Shown: positions 44,946-54,986, numbered from the stretch's first letter. The stretch: 64,000 nt of DNA from Bacillus sp. UNC41MFS5 (GCF_000686805.1 NZ_KK366017.1:372001-436000), one strand, 5' to 3'. Program-made: numbers and translations. Notes: generated by a model from the letters alone, not told the origin.

Positions 44946-47239
44946 TGTCTATTTTAGAAGATAAATTAACAGCAAAAAGTATAGCAGAACAAATTTCTAC
45001 TTTTGAATCAGGGAATGAGATGGCTGCAATGGCCGCAGCACAAATCAATTATCATATTATGGGGTACTTCCCAATTACACCGTCCACTGAGGTTGCTCAA
45101 TTTTTAGATCAAATGAAAACACGTGGAGAACATGATATTAAGCTGATTCCTGCAGATGGTGAGCACGGTTCCGCTGGGATTTGCTATGGTGCAGCAGCAA
45201 CAGGTGCACGGGTAATTAATGCAACAAGTGCAAATGGATTCTTGTATATGCTTGAGCAAATGCCAGTCCAATCAGGTACTCGTTTTCCAATGGTTATGAA
45301 TCTTGTTACGCGTGCTGTCAGTGGTCCATTAGATATTCGCGGTGATCACTCAGACTTATATTACGCTTTAAATACGGGCTGGGTAATATTAACAGCAAAA
45401 ACACCGCAAGCTGTTTATGATATGAATATTATGGCATTAAAAATTGCGGAACATTCTAAAGTCCGTTTACCTGTTATTGTTGCTTATGATGGATTCTTTA
45501 CTTCCCATCAAAAGCGCCGGGTTGAATTCTTCAAGGATTGCAGTGTTGTGCAGCAATTTGTAGGTGAGTGCCCAACAGATTACAACTTTATCAGGGATTT
45601 AAGTAAACCAGTAACGATTGGTGCGCATATGAGCGGGGATGATTTCCTCAATAATCACTTCCAACAGTCAGAAGCAATGTATAATGCTGGTGAGGTATTT
45701 AAAGAAGTAGCTGAAGAATACGCTAAGCTTTCGGGAAGAGAATATCCTGTACTAGATTTATATAAAATGGAGGATGCAGAAGTAGCTTTATTTCTATTAA
45801 ACTCTGCTGCAGAATCTGCTAAAGATGTTGTGGATCAACTTCGTGAAAAAGGAATAAAGGCTGGTGTGATCAGCCCGAATATTATTCGTCCATTCCCAGC
45901 AAAAGAAATTCGCGAAGCTCTTAAGAATGTAAAATCATTATTAATTGGGGAACGCGCGGATTCCTATGGAGCCAATGGTCCTAACCTTACACATGAAGTG
46001 AAATCTGCACTTCAAGATGACAAAGACAACAAGACGATTGTGTTAAGTCGCGTTTTTGGACTTGGCGGTAAGGATTTCTATGCAAGTGATGCAGAGGCTT
46101 TCTTCGATATGGCATTGGATACACTGGAAAAAGGCTATGCCGAAAAGCCATTTGATTACTATGGACATGTCCCTGGCAATCCTGAGAAAATTCTTAAGCC
46201 AGTCATTTTACCACAACATGGTGATGTCTTTAAAACCGGATTAATCGATGTGAGAATGGATGAAGAAACAAATAAATTAAAAGTGAAAATTCCACCACTT
46301 CGGGCCTTAACTGGTAAACCAAAACGAATTGCATCAGGTCATGGTGCATGTCCAGGCTGCGGAATTTTTGCTGGTCTTGAGTTGTTCTTTAAAGGAATTG
46401 AGGGTGACATCGTTACTCTATTCCAAACAGGCTGTGCGTATGTAACAACTACATCCTATCCAAGCACATCCCATAAGCAAACAATGATGCATAATTTATT
46501 CCAAAACGGTGCTGCAACATTATCAGGTACTGTTGAAGCGTTCATGGAATTAAAACGCCGCGGTGAAATTCAGGTATCCGATGATGCTACATTTGTGATG
46601 ATTACTGGCGATGGCGGAATGGATATCGGTATGGGATCAGCTATCGGTACAGCTCTTCGTGGTCATAAGCTAATTATGCTTGAATATGATAATGAGGGCT
46701 ACATGAATACCGGCTCACAGATGTCTTATTCCACGCCAATAGGTCATATGACAAGTACTTCAGGTGTAGGAAAAACACAGCGCGGTAAGGCTTTCCATCA
46801 TAAAGATACAGCACAAATAATGGCTGCTACGAATATTCCATATGTATTTACTGGTTCCGAGGCATTCCCTCAGGACTTAGTGAAAAAGGGTGCAAAAGCA
46901 CAATGGTATGCACAAAATGTAGGAACAGTTTATGGGAAAATTCTCATTACATGCCCGCTTAACTGGAAATCCGATGACCGTTTTGGCACAACCATTGTGG
47001 AGGCTGCGGTAAACTCTTGTTTCTTCCCGCTTTATGAAGTCGAACAGGGTGTTACAACAATCACTTACAATCCAGAAGAAAAGAATAAACGAATTCCACT
47101 CTCGGATTGGTTAAAGTATATGGGTAAAACCAAACACCTTCTAAAAGAAGAGAACAAGCCAATGTTAGAAGAGTTTGAAGCTGAAGTTGAGAAAAGATGG
47201 CTGCGTCTAAAAGCAAAAGATGAAAATCCAATGTTGTAA
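44945..47239 (+). CDS. 2-oxoacid:ferredoxin oxidoreductase, fused alpha-beta subunit
   Basis: A 764-residue fusion. The alpha part (about 1-430) has GYFPITPSTEV, DGEHGSAGICYGAAATGARV and LVTRAVSGPLDIRGDHSD. The beta part (about 450-764) has SGHGACPGCG, the TPP motif GDGGMDIGMGSAIG with N further on, and CPLNWKS. Many aerobic bacilli have separate two-subunit korAB, and fused gamma-delta and alpha-beta genes are less usual there. Substrate (pyruvate versus 2-oxoglutarate or branched chain) is not determined, though the DIRGDHSDLYY region is pyruvate-like. Confidence 0.9.
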   Translation: MSILEDKLTAKSIAEQISTFESGNEMAAMAAAQINYHIMGYFPITPSTEVAQFLDQMKTRGEHDIKLIPADGEHGSAGICYGAAATGARVINATSANGFLYMLEQMPVQSGTRFPMVMNLVTRAVSGPLDIRGDHSDLYYALNTGWVILTAKTPQAVYDMNIMALKIAEHSKVRLPVIVAYDGFFTSHQKRRVEFFKDCSVVQQFVGECPTDYNFIRDLSKPVTIGAHMSGDDFLNNHFQQSEAMYNAGEVFKEVAEEYAKLSGREYPVLDLYKMEDAEVALFLLNSAAESAKDVVDQLREKGIKAGVISPNIIRPFPAKEIREALKNVKSLLIGERADSYGANGPNLTHEVKSALQDDKDNKTIVLSRVFGLGGKDFYASDAEAFFDMALDTLEKGYAEKPFDYYGHVPGNPEKILKPVILPQHGDVFKTGLIDVRMDEETNKLKVKIPPLRALTGKPKRIASGHGACPGCGIFAGLELFFKGIEGDIVTLFQTGCAYVTTTSYPSTSHKQTMMHNLFQNGAATLSGTVEAFMELKRRGEIQVSDDATFVMITGDGGMDIGMGSAIGTALRGHKLIMLEYDNEGYMNTGSQMSYSTPIGHMTSTSGVGKTQRGKAFHHKDTAQIMAATNIPYVFTGSEAFPQDLVKKGAKAQWYAQNVGTVYGKILITCPLNWKSDDRFGTTIVEAAVNSCFFPLYEVEQGVTTITYNPEEKNKRIPLSDWLKYMGKTKHLLKEENKPMLEEFEAEVEKRWLRLKAKDENPML

Positions 47240-47253
47240 ATAGAAGAGCCTAT

Positions 47254-47283
47254 AAAAAACACTTCCTTTGGGGAGTGTTTTTT
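47254..47283 (+). terminator. Terminator after the oxidoreductase operon
   Basis: AAAAAACACTTCC and GGGAGTGTTTTTT pair around TTTG. Confidence 0.88.
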
Positions 47284-47364
47284 ATAATTATTGACATGGC
47301 TAATCTAATTTGATATATATCTAATTAGATGATTGTTGAATAATTAAAAAAGCGAGGTAGGACA

Positions 47365-47952
47365 TTGATCCAGTTAGATAAAATCGTATCTTTTTATAAA
47401 ACAATGGGAGACCCTACAAGAATTCGGATTGTGGCCATATTGGCGAAAGGTCCACTCCATGGTCAGGCGATTGCTGGAAAGCTTGGCTTGTCTGCTCCAA
47501 CGATTACACATCATTTAAAGAAATTACGGGAAATTCATGTTGTTTATGACAGAAGAGTCAAGAACACTATCTACTTTTACCTAAATGAATCACTGATAAA
47601 TCAGCAGGCAAAGGTGTTTACAGAACTGTTAGAAAAAAAGGGAGAGGAGTTGGATGAAATGGTTGAGTCCAGTCTCGAGAGACAAAAAATCATCGAAAAT
47701 TTCTTTACGAAAACCGGGAAACTAAAAAATATTCCAGCACAACGAAAAAAGAAATTAATCGTATTTGAACACTTGATACGCGGGTTAAAAATGGGTGAAA
47801 AGTACGAAGAAAAACAATTAAATGAGTTTATAAAACAATTCCATGACGACTATGCAACCATTCGCCGGGAATTTATCATAAATCACTATATGTTTCGTGA
47901 AAATGGTATTTATGAACTAAATCCAGAAGAAATGTGGGCAAAAATTGACTAG
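47365..47952 (+). CDS. ArsR-like winged helix regulator with DUF2087 domain
   Basis: A 195-residue regulator. The ArsR-type helix-turn-helix is at about 8-80 (YKTMGDPTRIRIVAILAKGPLHGQAIAGKLGLSAPTITHHLKKL). The C-terminal 70 residues (RKKKLIVFEHLIRGLKMGEKYEEKQLNEFIKQFHDDYATIRREFI) match DUF2087. Target and signal are unknown, and no metal-binding CxC is present, so a metal response is unlikely. The TTG start has GAGGTAGG upstream. Confidence 0.85.
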   Translation: MIQLDKIVSFYKTMGDPTRIRIVAILAKGPLHGQAIAGKLGLSAPTITHHLKKLREIHVVYDRRVKNTIYFYLNESLINQQAKVFTELLEKKGEELDEMVESSLERQKIIENFFTKTGKLKNIPAQRKKKLIVFEHLIRGLKMGEKYEEKQLNEFIKQFHDDYATIRREFIINHYMFRENGIYELNPEEMWAKID

Positions 47953-47981
47953 AAAAGCAATCCGAAGTGGATTGCTTTTCT
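47951..47981. terminator. Bidirectional terminator between the ArsR-like gene and mtnK
   Basis: A perfect 13-base stem, AGAAAAGCAATCC / GGATTGCTTTTCT, with a 5-base loop. Confidence 0.9.
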
Positions 47982-47984
47982 TAG

Positions 47985-49169
47985 CTATACTAGCTCTTTT
48001 ACAGTTACGATAAATGATGTTAGGTCCTTAATTTCTTTTCGTTGTTTAATAAGGATTTTTCCGAGCTCTATCGTTTTTTGTTTAGCAGTGATTCTGGTTT
48101 GCTCGTCCTTAATCCCATCTAAATCTGCAACATGAGCAAGTCCAATGGTTCTTCTGATTAATTCACAACCGGCAAACCCAAGGGAATCCTCAAAATACTT
48201 TGTTAAATGGAAATTTAAGAATGAAGAAGTTTTTACTGCAGCCTCTTTATTTTCTGTATTCCATAGAAGTGTATATTGTTCTTCAAATACATTCCATACC
48301 GTTTCAATGTGATGGATGAAAAGGTCACGTTTTTCATCATTCACAATTACTTGAAAGAGTAAATTCGCAAATACTTGACCGATATCAAAGCCAGCAGGTC
48401 CGTAGAAAGCAAATTCAGGGTCAATTACCTTTGTTTCAGAATTACCAGCAAACACACTTCCAGTATGTAAATCACCATGCAGGAGGGCTTCAGCCTCTGT
48501 TAAAAAGCATTTCTTCAAGACATTTACATGAAACTTTAGTTCATCGTCATGCCAAAGAGCTTCGACCGCGGGACGGAGACTATCTTCAAATTCGTTTGTA
48601 TCTGCATCAATAAAAGGGTCGGTAAAAATCAAATCCTCGGTGATTTTGCATAATTCTGGATTTATAAATTGGCGGACACGTTCTTTTTTTACTCCAGGGC
48701 CTAATCCGTAATCCGAGGTGTAGAATAATGTCTTAGCCAGATATTCCCCCAAATGTTTAGCAATTAATGGATAGGTTTCACCCTTAATAAAGCCAGTTCT
48801 AGCAATCAAAAGATGGGAAAGATCCTCCATAATAGTTACAGCAAGTACATCATCGGTGAATAATACTTTAGGAACATAATCAGGAGAGATTTGCCCGAAT
48901 ATTTTTAAGGCATCTGCTTCAATCTTTGCTCTTTTCAGTGTTAATGGCCAACTTTCACCAACTACTTTTGCATAGGGGAGAGCTTGTTTGATAATAATAC
49001 TTTTTCCTTTCAAATCTTCAACAATATGAAAAACAAGATTGAGATTTCCGTCGCCAATCTCTTTGCAGGAGAGTTTAGCATGCGCTGGAAAAATATTTAA
49101 TTCAAGTGCAAGTTCAACAGCACTCTCGTTTGTTAAGGGTTGATATGTTTTCTGTTTTAGTAGACTCAT
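47985..49169 (-). CDS. mtnK: 5-methylthioribose kinase
   Basis: A 394-residue APH-fold kinase that phosphorylates methylthioribose at C1 in methionine salvage. GDGNLNLVFHI binds ATP, LLHGDLHTGSVFA carries the catalytic Asp, and DPEFAFYGPAGFDIG the metal Asp. The start at 49169 follows AAGGAGG at 7 bases. Extra upstream codons to 49235 would run into the SAM riboswitch terminator. In B. subtilis mtnK is followed by mtnA, but here it ends at a shared terminator and mtnA is absent from the window. Confidence 0.95.
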   Translation of the reverse strand: MSLLKQKTYQPLTNESAVELALELNIFPAHAKLSCKEIGDGNLNLVFHIVEDLKGKSIIIKQALPYAKVVGESWPLTLKRAKIEADALKIFGQISPDYVPKVLFTDDVLAVTIMEDLSHLLIARTGFIKGETYPLIAKHLGEYLAKTLFYTSDYGLGPGVKKERVRQFINPELCKITEDLIFTDPFIDADTNEFEDSLRPAVEALWHDDELKFHVNVLKKCFLTEAEALLHGDLHTGSVFAGNSETKVIDPEFAFYGPAGFDIGQVFANLLFQVIVNDEKRDLFIHHIETVWNVFEEQYTLLWNTENKEAAVKTSSFLNFHLTKYFEDSLGFAGCELIRRTIGLAHVADLDGIKDEQTRITAKQKTIELGKILIKQRKEIKDLTSFIVTVKELV

Positions 49170-49215
49170 AATGGATCCTCCTTGTTTTTTGGAGGCTTGA
49201 TCGTGCACTCTGGCA

Positions 49216-49426
49216 CAAAAAAGCCTCTTTCTCATTTGAAAGAGGCTCGGGAAGACAGTTAGTCTATCGCACCTCTCATCTCTCAGAAAGATAATCCTTC
49301 TGTTGGAATTAGCACCGTGCCTTACGGGGATTACTAAGCGCTAAAGCGCTCTATTATCCAATGGGTTTAAGGTCGGTTGCTGGGCTTCAAAGGGCCAAAT
49401 CCCTCAGCCAGCTCATGATAAGAGAA
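49216..49426 (-). promoter_or_regulatory. SAM (S-box) riboswitch with terminator, upstream of mtnK
   Basis: On the minus strand the aptamer runs from CTTATCATGAGCTGGCTGAG (49426) through GAAGCCCAGCAACC, GGTGCTAATTCC and AGATGAGAGG (about 49271). A terminator follows (AGCCTCTTT / AAAGAGGCT, T-run) at 49216-49247. High SAM stabilises the aptamer and ends transcription before mtnK. Confidence 0.95.
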
Positions 49427-49446
49427 TATTTATTTAACTGGTAAAA

Positions 49447-49476
49447 ATCATATCAACAATAAAATAATATTGTCAA
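49447..49476 (-). promoter_or_regulatory. mtnK promoter
   Basis: Minus strand TTGACA and TATGAT with an 18-base spacer, ending about 20 bases before the S-box aptamer. Confidence 0.75.
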
Positions 49477-49489
49477 TATTTTTTGAAAA

Positions 49490-50275
49490 TTAATTATAGT
49501 ATTCTGGTTTTCTATCTGTGAAAATAGGGATTTGTTTGCGAATCTCTTTGACTAAGTCCATCTCAATTTCAGCTGATAAAATTTCTTCGCTTTCACCAGC
49601 TTCCGCGATCACCTCACCCCATGGATCGATAACCAACGAATGTCCTGCGAAATGGTTATTTGGGTCATGACCGGAACGATTACAGGCGATGACGAAACAT
49701 TGATTTTCAATTGCTCTTGCTATTAATAGGGCTCTCCAATGAGACAAGCGCGGCGCAGGCCATTCAGCTACTACAAACAGTGCTTCAGCCCCTTCTGATG
49801 TATGTGCACGAATCCACTCAGGAAAGCGAATGTCATAACAAATGGTCCCTGCAAATTTATTATTTTCAAATTGAAAAAGTCCTTTTTGCGATCCTGCTTC
49901 TAAATAAACATGCTCATCCATTAGCTTAAACAGGTGAAGTTTACTGTACTGGTGAACAAGTTCACCCTCCTTATTGACGATGAGCAAGGTATTTTTTATA
50001 CCGTTTTCTTCCCGGTTAGCTACAGATCCGCCAACAAAATTCACTTGGTATCTTTTTGCTGCCTTTTGAAGGAATTCAATTGTCTTACCAGCATGATTAT
50101 CAGAAATTTCATTAAGACGAGTTAAGTCATACCCCGTTGTCCACAGCTCTGGTAGAACAATGATATCGGGCTGGTCAGCTGCAGCCTTTTCAATGAGTCT
50201 TTCAGCAGATTGATAGTTTTTATTTGGATCACCAAAAGCAATATCCATTTGTAAACATGAAATTTTTAATTTCAC
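49490..50275 (-). CDS. mtnU: Carbon-nitrogen hydrolase MtnU (omega-amidase-like)
   Basis: A 261-residue nitrilase-superfamily amidase. The Glu-Lys-Cys triad sits in VLPELWTTGYD, YSKLHLF and GTICYDIRFPEW. In methionine salvage, MtnU is thought to hydrolyse 2-oxo-acid amides such as 2-oxoglutaramate formed by the MtnE transaminase. It is divergent from mtnE by 125 bases, matching the ykrU-ykrV arrangement of B. subtilis. RBS GAGGTGA. Confidence 0.9.
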   Translation of the reverse strand: MKLKISCLQMDIAFGDPNKNYQSAERLIEKAAADQPDIIVLPELWTTGYDLTRLNEISDNHAGKTIEFLQKAAKRYQVNFVGGSVANREENGIKNTLLIVNKEGELVHQYSKLHLFKLMDEHVYLEAGSQKGLFQFENNKFAGTICYDIRFPEWIRAHTSEGAEALFVVAEWPAPRLSHWRALLIARAIENQCFVIACNRSGHDPNNHFAGHSLVIDPWGEVIAEAGESEEILSAEIEMDLVKEIRKQIPIFTDRKPEYYN

Positions 50276-50400
50276 GAATCTTCACCTCGTTTGAACTTTC
50301 AGAATTTAATCTTTACAAGCTGTTATAAAAGTTATATCATTTGTGACTAGAATTTAACAATAGAATAACTTTTAATAAATTATTAAAGCAGGTGAGAACC

Positions 50401-51576
50401 ATGAAACAATTTCCATCATCAGAACTATTAAACAGTCTTCCTAAGCAGTTTTTTGCTTCACTTGTTAAAAAAGTCGGCGAATATATTTCACAGGGGTATG
50501 ATGTGATTAATTTAGGGCAAGGAAACCCAGATCAGCCAACACCAGCACATATCGTAGCAAAACTTCAGGAAGCCGCAGTGAATCCTTTAAATCACAAATA
50601 TTCTCCCTTCCAGGGGCACAGTTATTTAAAACAGGCTGTGGCTGATTTTTACTTAAGGGAATATGATGTAACCATTGATCCGAATAAAGAAGTGGCCATC
50701 TTGTTTGGTGGTAAAGCGGGTCTTGTCGAAATTCCCCAGTGCTTATTAAATCCAGGCGATACCGTCCTCGTACCCGATCCAGGCTACCCGGATTATTTGT
50801 CAGGGGTTGCACTTGCAAAAGCCGAAATGGTTACGATGCCGCTAAGGGAGGAAAATAATTTTCTACCGGATTATGGTGAGTTGAATGGGGATGTTTTAGA
50901 TAGAGCAAAATTAATGTTCCTCAATTATCCTAATAATCCAACTGGTGCGGTAGCTACTCATGAATTTTTTGAAGAGACAATCAAACTGGCGAGTGAACAT
51001 GATATTTGTATAGTCCATGATTTTGCTTATGGTGCCATTGGGTTTGATGGAAAGAAACCAGTGAGTTTCCTGCAGTCTCAAGGAGCAAAGGAAGTTGGAA
51101 TTGAAATTTATACATTATCAAAAACTTATAATATGGCAGGCTGGCGTGTTGGTTTTGCGATTGGGAATGAGAGCGTCATTTCCGCTATTGAACTTTTACA
51201 AGACCATTTGTATGTCAGTTTATTTGGAGCCGTTCAAGAAGCTGCTGCAGAGGCATTAACGGCATCTCAAGATTGTGTAAAGGAATTAAACGAGTTGTAT
51301 GAGCGAAGAAGGAATGTTTTGATTGATGGGCTTCGTTCCTTAGGTTGGAATGTCAACGCACCAAAGGGATCCTTTTTCGCGTGGCTTAAAGTTCCTGAAG
51401 GCTATTCCTCTACGGAATTTGCCAATATTCTCCTTGAACAGGCCCATATTATGGTTGCACCTGGAATTGGATTTGGTGAATCTGGAGAGGGGTATGTTCG
51501 GGTGGGATTACTTTCAACAGAAGAACGATTAGCCGAAGCCGTCGAAAGAATTAGTCGTTTAGAAATATTCAGTTAA
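50401..51576 (+). CDS. mtnE: Methionine salvage aminotransferase MtnE
   Basis: A 391-residue PLP aminotransferase that converts 2-oxo-4-methylthiobutanoate to methionine, the last salvage step. Lys241 in LSKTYNMAGWRVGF binds PLP, and YPNNPTGA and HDFAYGA are the other cofactor segments. The start at ATG 50401 (MKQFPSSELL) follows CAGGTGAG. An upstream GTG at 50392 is too close to that site. Between mtnU and mtnWXBD, as expected. No S-box precedes it. Confidence 0.92.
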   Translation: MKQFPSSELLNSLPKQFFASLVKKVGEYISQGYDVINLGQGNPDQPTPAHIVAKLQEAAVNPLNHKYSPFQGHSYLKQAVADFYLREYDVTIDPNKEVAILFGGKAGLVEIPQCLLNPGDTVLVPDPGYPDYLSGVALAKAEMVTMPLREENNFLPDYGELNGDVLDRAKLMFLNYPNNPTGAVATHEFFEETIKLASEHDICIVHDFAYGAIGFDGKKPVSFLQSQGAKEVGIEIYTLSKTYNMAGWRVGFAIGNESVISAIELLQDHLYVSLFGAVQEAAAEALTASQDCVKELNELYERRRNVLIDGLRSLGWNVNAPKGSFFAWLKVPEGYSSTEFANILLEQAHIMVAPGIGFGESGEGYVRVGLLSTEERLAEAVERISRLEIFS

Positions 51577-51581
51577 ATCGA

Positions 51582-51610
51582 TTGACATTTTATTTTTTTC
51601 TTGCGATAAT
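51582..51610 (+). promoter_or_regulatory. mtnWXBD promoter
   Basis: TTGACA and GATAAT with a 17-base spacer and an extended TGC before the -10. It lies about 50 bases before the S-box aptamer. Confidence 0.8.
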
Positions 51611-51660
51611 GCAAATTAAAGTTAAACACATTAATAACTTAATAAAATACGAATCGTTTT

Positions 51661-51814
51661 CTTATCAAGAGCAGGCGGAGGGAAAAGCCCAATGAAGCCC
51701 GGCAACCGACTTAAATCTAGTTTTAAGCACGGTGCTAATTCTTGCAGCAACAAGGCTGATAGATGAGAAGATGTTAGTTTGCGGCTAACCTCTTCTTTGT
51801 TGAAGAGGTTTTTT
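51661..51814 (+). promoter_or_regulatory. SAM (S-box) riboswitch with terminator, upstream of mtnW
   Basis: CTTATCAAGAGCAGGCGGAG, GAAGCCCGGCAACC, GGTGCTAATTC and a closing GATGAGAAG form the S-box core. The terminator AACCTCTTC / GAAGAGGTT with T-run spans about 51787-51814. The same control as mtnK, so low SAM switches both arms of salvage on. Confidence 0.95.
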
Positions 51815-51843
51815 ATGTTTGAATAAAAGGAAGTGTTTTTATA

Positions 51844-53055
51844 ATGACTGAAATTATTGCTACATATCTACTAAATAACGAAAAGAAACCATCCAATAAG
51901 GCAGAAGAAATTGCCCTTGGATTGACAGTTGGGTCATGGACGAATCTGCCTGAATTAGAACAAAACCAATTGCGTAAACATAAAGGAAGAGTCGTTTCAG
52001 TCGAAGCGAATCCCACAGTAACAGAGGAGCAAGCAACGATTAAAATTGCCTATCCAACAATAAATTTTTCTAATGATATTCCCGCTATATTAACCACCGT
52101 TTTCGGTAAACTTTCATTGGATGGAAAAATCAAATTACTTGATTTGCAATTTGATGAGGGATTAAAGAGGCAGTTCCCTGGTCCAAGATTTGGGATTGAT
52201 GGACTAAGGGAGAAATTAAACGTTAATAATCGACCATTATTAATGAGTATCTTTAAAGGTGTGCTCGGGAAAGACCTCACGTTTTTAGTCGAACAGTTAA
52301 AACAACAAGCCCTTGGTGGTGTTGATTTGGTGAAGGATGATGAAATCCTATTTGAAAATGAATTAACACCATTTGAAAAAAGAATTATCGAAGGGAAAAA
52401 AGCACTGCAAGAAGTATATGACCAAACAGGACACCGCACTTTATATGCTGTAAACCTAACAGGCAGAACTTCGCAGCTGAAAGAAAAAGCAAAAAGGGCT
52501 GCTGAGCTGGGAGCAGATCTCTTATTATTCAATGTTTTTTCCTATGGGTTAGATGTGCTTCAGGAATTAAGAGAGGATGATGAGATTGCATTGCCGCTAA
52601 TGGCACATCCTGCTTTCAGTGGTGCAATTGCATCATCTCCTGTGTATGGAGTTTCCTATTCATTATTACTTGGTAAACTGCTTCGATATGCCGGTGCTGA
52701 TTTGTCATTGTTCCCATCGCCGTACGGGACAGTTGCATTAGAAAAACCCAAGGCACTGTCGATTGCTAATGAATTAACAAGTGAGGACAGCTTTAAAAAG
52801 TCCTTCCCAGTGCCATCAGCTGGAATTCACCCTGGCTTAGTTCCATTGTTAATAGGTGATTTTGGTATTGACTCGTTCATTAATGCAGGCGGTGGAGTAC
52901 ATGGCCATCCAGACGGTGCCCGTGGCGGCGGTCTTGCATTCCGACAAGCGATTGAAACTAATCTCCAGGGCAAGTTATTGGCTGAAGGGGCTGAAAACTA
53001 TCCTGAACTAAAACTAGCACTAAAGCTATGGGGAAATGCAGAGGTAACAGTATGA
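51844..53055 (+). CDS. mtnW: 2,3-diketo-5-methylthiopentyl-1-phosphate enolase (RuBisCO-like)
   Basis: A 403-residue RuBisCO-like protein that enolises DK-MTP-1-[11 protein letters not shown] contains the lysine that is carbamylated in RuBisCO relatives, with [10 protein letters not shown] and [21 protein letters not shown] as later barrel segments. Carboxylase-specific residues are not expected in this clade. First gene of mtnWXBD. mtnX starts at the ATGA overlap. Confidence 0.95.
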   Translation: MTEIIATYLLNNEKKPSNKAEEIALGLTVGSWTNLPELEQNQLRKHKGRVVSVEANPTVTEEQATIKIAYPTINFSNDIPAILTTVFGKLSLDGKIKLLDLQFDEGLKRQFPGPRFGIDGLREKLNVNNRPLLMSIFKGVLGKDLTFLVEQLKQQALGGVDLVKDDEILFENELTPFEKRIIEGKKALQEVYDQTGHRTLYAVNLTGRTSQLKEKAKRAAELGADLLLFNVFSYGLDVLQELREDDEIALPLMAHPAFSGAIASSPVYGVSYSLLLGKLLRYAGADLSLFPSPYGTVALEKPKALSIANELTSEDSFKKSFPVPSAGIHPGLVPLLIGDFGIDSFINAGGGVHGHPDGARGGGLAFRQAIETNLQGKLLAEGAENYPELKLALKLWGNAEVTV

Positions 53056-53726
53056 CAAAACCTGTAATCTTTTGTGACTTTGATGGAACCGTAACGGAAA
53101 GTGATAACATCATCCGAATGATGGAAGAATTTGCTCCTCAGGGATGGGAAGACATTAAAGATCAAATTCTCACTCGCCAGATTTCCATTAATGAGGGAGT
53201 AGGAAAATTATTCTCCTTATTACCTAGTCAATTGGAGGGAGAGTTGACTGCATTTGCAATTGAGCATGCAAAAATCCGCCCAGGATTTAAAGAATTTGTA
53301 GAATTTGCGCATAAAGAAGAGATTCCTTTATATATTGTAAGCGGTGGGATTGACTTTTTTGTTAATCCAATATTAGAGAAGTTTGGACCATTTGATGGTA
53401 TTTATTGTAATGAATCTGATTTTTCAGGTGAGAGAATTAAAATTCTTTGGCCGAATGAATGCGATTCGTTATGTGACAATAATTGTGGCTGCTGTAAGCC
53501 GAGTATTATTCGAAAGCTAAACCATGAAAACGATAGTTTCAAAATTGTCATTGGAGATTCAGTCACAGATCTTGAGGCAGCGAAACATGCTGACTTTGTA
53601 TTAGCAAGAGATTTACTGCAGGAGAAATGTGAGGAATGGGGCATTAATCATCGAGGATTTAGTACGTTCTTCGAATGTATCGAGGAAATTAAAAAAAGAA
53701 TTGAGGTGGGGGAACTAAAATGTTAA
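53052..53726 (+). CDS. mtnX: HK-MTPenyl-1-phosphate phosphatase
   Basis: A 224-residue HAD-type phosphatase. The nucleophile lies in [11 protein letters not shown] near the N-terminus, and the third motif is [15 protein letters not shown]. It dephosphorylates the MtnW product to give the acireductone. The start ATG overlaps the mtnW stop by four bases. The sequence before it is still mtnW coding. Confidence 0.95.
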   Translation: MTKPVIFCDFDGTVTESDNIIRMMEEFAPQGWEDIKDQILTRQISINEGVGKLFSLLPSQLEGELTAFAIEHAKIRPGFKEFVEFAHKEEIPLYIVSGGIDFFVNPILEKFGPFDGIYCNESDFSGERIKILWPNECDSLCDNNCGCCKPSIIRKLNHENDSFKIVIGDSVTDLEAAKHADFVLARDLLQEKCEEWGINHRGFSTFFECIEEIKKRIEVGELKC

Positions 53727-54343
53727 AGGAAAGATGGAATGAATTAGCAGATGTAAAAGATGAACTTGCAAATCGGGACTGGTTTATGGGTACGAGCGGT
53801 AATCTAGCGATAAAAGTAAGTGATCATCCACACCAATTTTTGGTGACAGCTAGTGGTAAGGATAAGCGGAAACGTACGGATGAAGATTTTTTACTTGTTG
53901 ATGAGTTTGGTCACCCTGTCGAAGAAACACATTTGAAACCCTCAGCAGAGACACTTCTTCATGTTGAAATCTATCGTAAAACGAACGCTGGATGCAGTCT
54001 TCATGTTCATACAATTGACAATAATGTTATATCAGAAATATATGGTGATCAAGGTGAGGTCACCTTTAAAGGACAAGAACTAATCAAAGCATTTGACATG
54101 TGGGAAGAGGATGCAACATTAAAAATACCGATCATTCGCAATTATGCACATATCCCGACACTTGCGGCTAAATTTTCTGAACATATTTCAGGAGATACAG
54201 GTGCAGTGTTAATACGCAACCATGGAATTACGGTATGGGGGAGAACTGCTTTTGAAGCGAAAAAAATCCTTGAAGCTTCTGAGTTTTTATTTCGATATCA
54301 GTTACGCTTATTAGAACATAAACCATATCAATTATTAAAGTAG
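53720..54343 (+). CDS. mtnB: Methylthioribulose-1-phosphate dehydratase
   Basis: A 207-residue class II aldolase-fold zinc enzyme. [12 protein letters not shown] and CSLHVHTID (zinc histidines) are the key motifs, with a third histidine in RNHGITVWG. It dehydrates methylthioribulose 1-phosphate to DK-MTP-1-P. It overlaps mtnX by seven bases and has GAGGTGGGGG as RBS. Confidence 0.95.
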   Translation: MLKERWNELADVKDELANRDWFMGTSGNLAIKVSDHPHQFLVTASGKDKRKRTDEDFLLVDEFGHPVEETHLKPSAETLLHVEIYRKTNAGCSLHVHTIDNNVISEIYGDQGEVTFKGQELIKAFDMWEEDATLKIPIIRNYAHIPTLAAKFSEHISGDTGAVLIRNHGITVWGRTAFEAKKILEASEFLFRYQLRLLEHKPYQLLK

Positions 54344-54376
54344 TATAACCTACAAAAGTGGAAAGGAAGAATAAAA

Positions 54377-54907
54377 ATGGCATATATTACATTTCAAAAC
54401 AAAGAAGATGAAATTCACGAACAAGGAAGGGTAGCAAGTTTCCTTGAATCACAAGAAGTTATTTATGAAAATTGGGATATTAGCAAACTCCCATCTGAAC
54501 TGGTAGAAAAGTATCTGTTGAGTGAAGAAGAAAAACAAGAAATTCTAAGTGCTTTTGCTGAAGAAATCTCAGATATCTCTGCTAGACGAGGTTATAAAGC
54601 ACAGGATGTCATTTCCTTGTCAGAAAATACTCCGAATTTGGATGTCTTGCTGACAAATTTTAAAAACGAACATCATCATACAGATGATGAAGTTCGTTTT
54701 ATTGTCAGTGGTCACGGTGTATTTGTCATCCAAGGAAAAGATGGTGAGTTCTTTGAGGTACATCTAAATCCTGGCGACTTGATTTCTGTCCCGGAAAATA
54801 CGAGACACTATTTTACCTTAGAAGAAGACAGAAAAGTTGTCGCAGTTAGAATCTTTGTAACCTCTGAAGGATGGGTTCCGATTTACGAGAGATTAGAAGT
54901 TCAATAA
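54377..54907 (+). CDS. mtnD: Acireductone dioxygenase
   Basis: A 176-residue cupin that oxidises the acireductone. With Fe(II) it makes 2-oxo-4-methylthiobutanoate and formate, and with Ni(II) it makes an off-pathway product. Metal ligands are the two histidines and Glu in EHHHTDDEVRF and a later His in RHYFTLEEDRK. Last gene of mtnWXBD, followed by a double terminator. Confidence 0.95.
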   Translation: MAYITFQNKEDEIHEQGRVASFLESQEVIYENWDISKLPSELVEKYLLSEEEKQEILSAFAEEISDISARRGYKAQDVISLSENTPNLDVLLTNFKNEHHHTDDEVRFIVSGHGVFVIQGKDGEFFEVHLNPGDLISVPENTRHYFTLEEDRKVVAVRIFVTSEGWVPIYERLEVQ

Positions 54908-54918
54908 TAGTAAGAGAA

Positions 54919-54986
54919 AAACTGGCTGTCGTTAACCGCAGCCAGTTTGATTGTCAAGAAGTGTATTTTTCTTGGCAATTTTTTTT
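54919..54986 (+). terminator. Double terminator after mtnD
   Basis: A first hairpin (AAACTGGCTG / CAGCCAGTTT) is followed by a second (TTGTCAAG / CTTGGCAA with G-U) and eight T. Confidence 0.85.
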
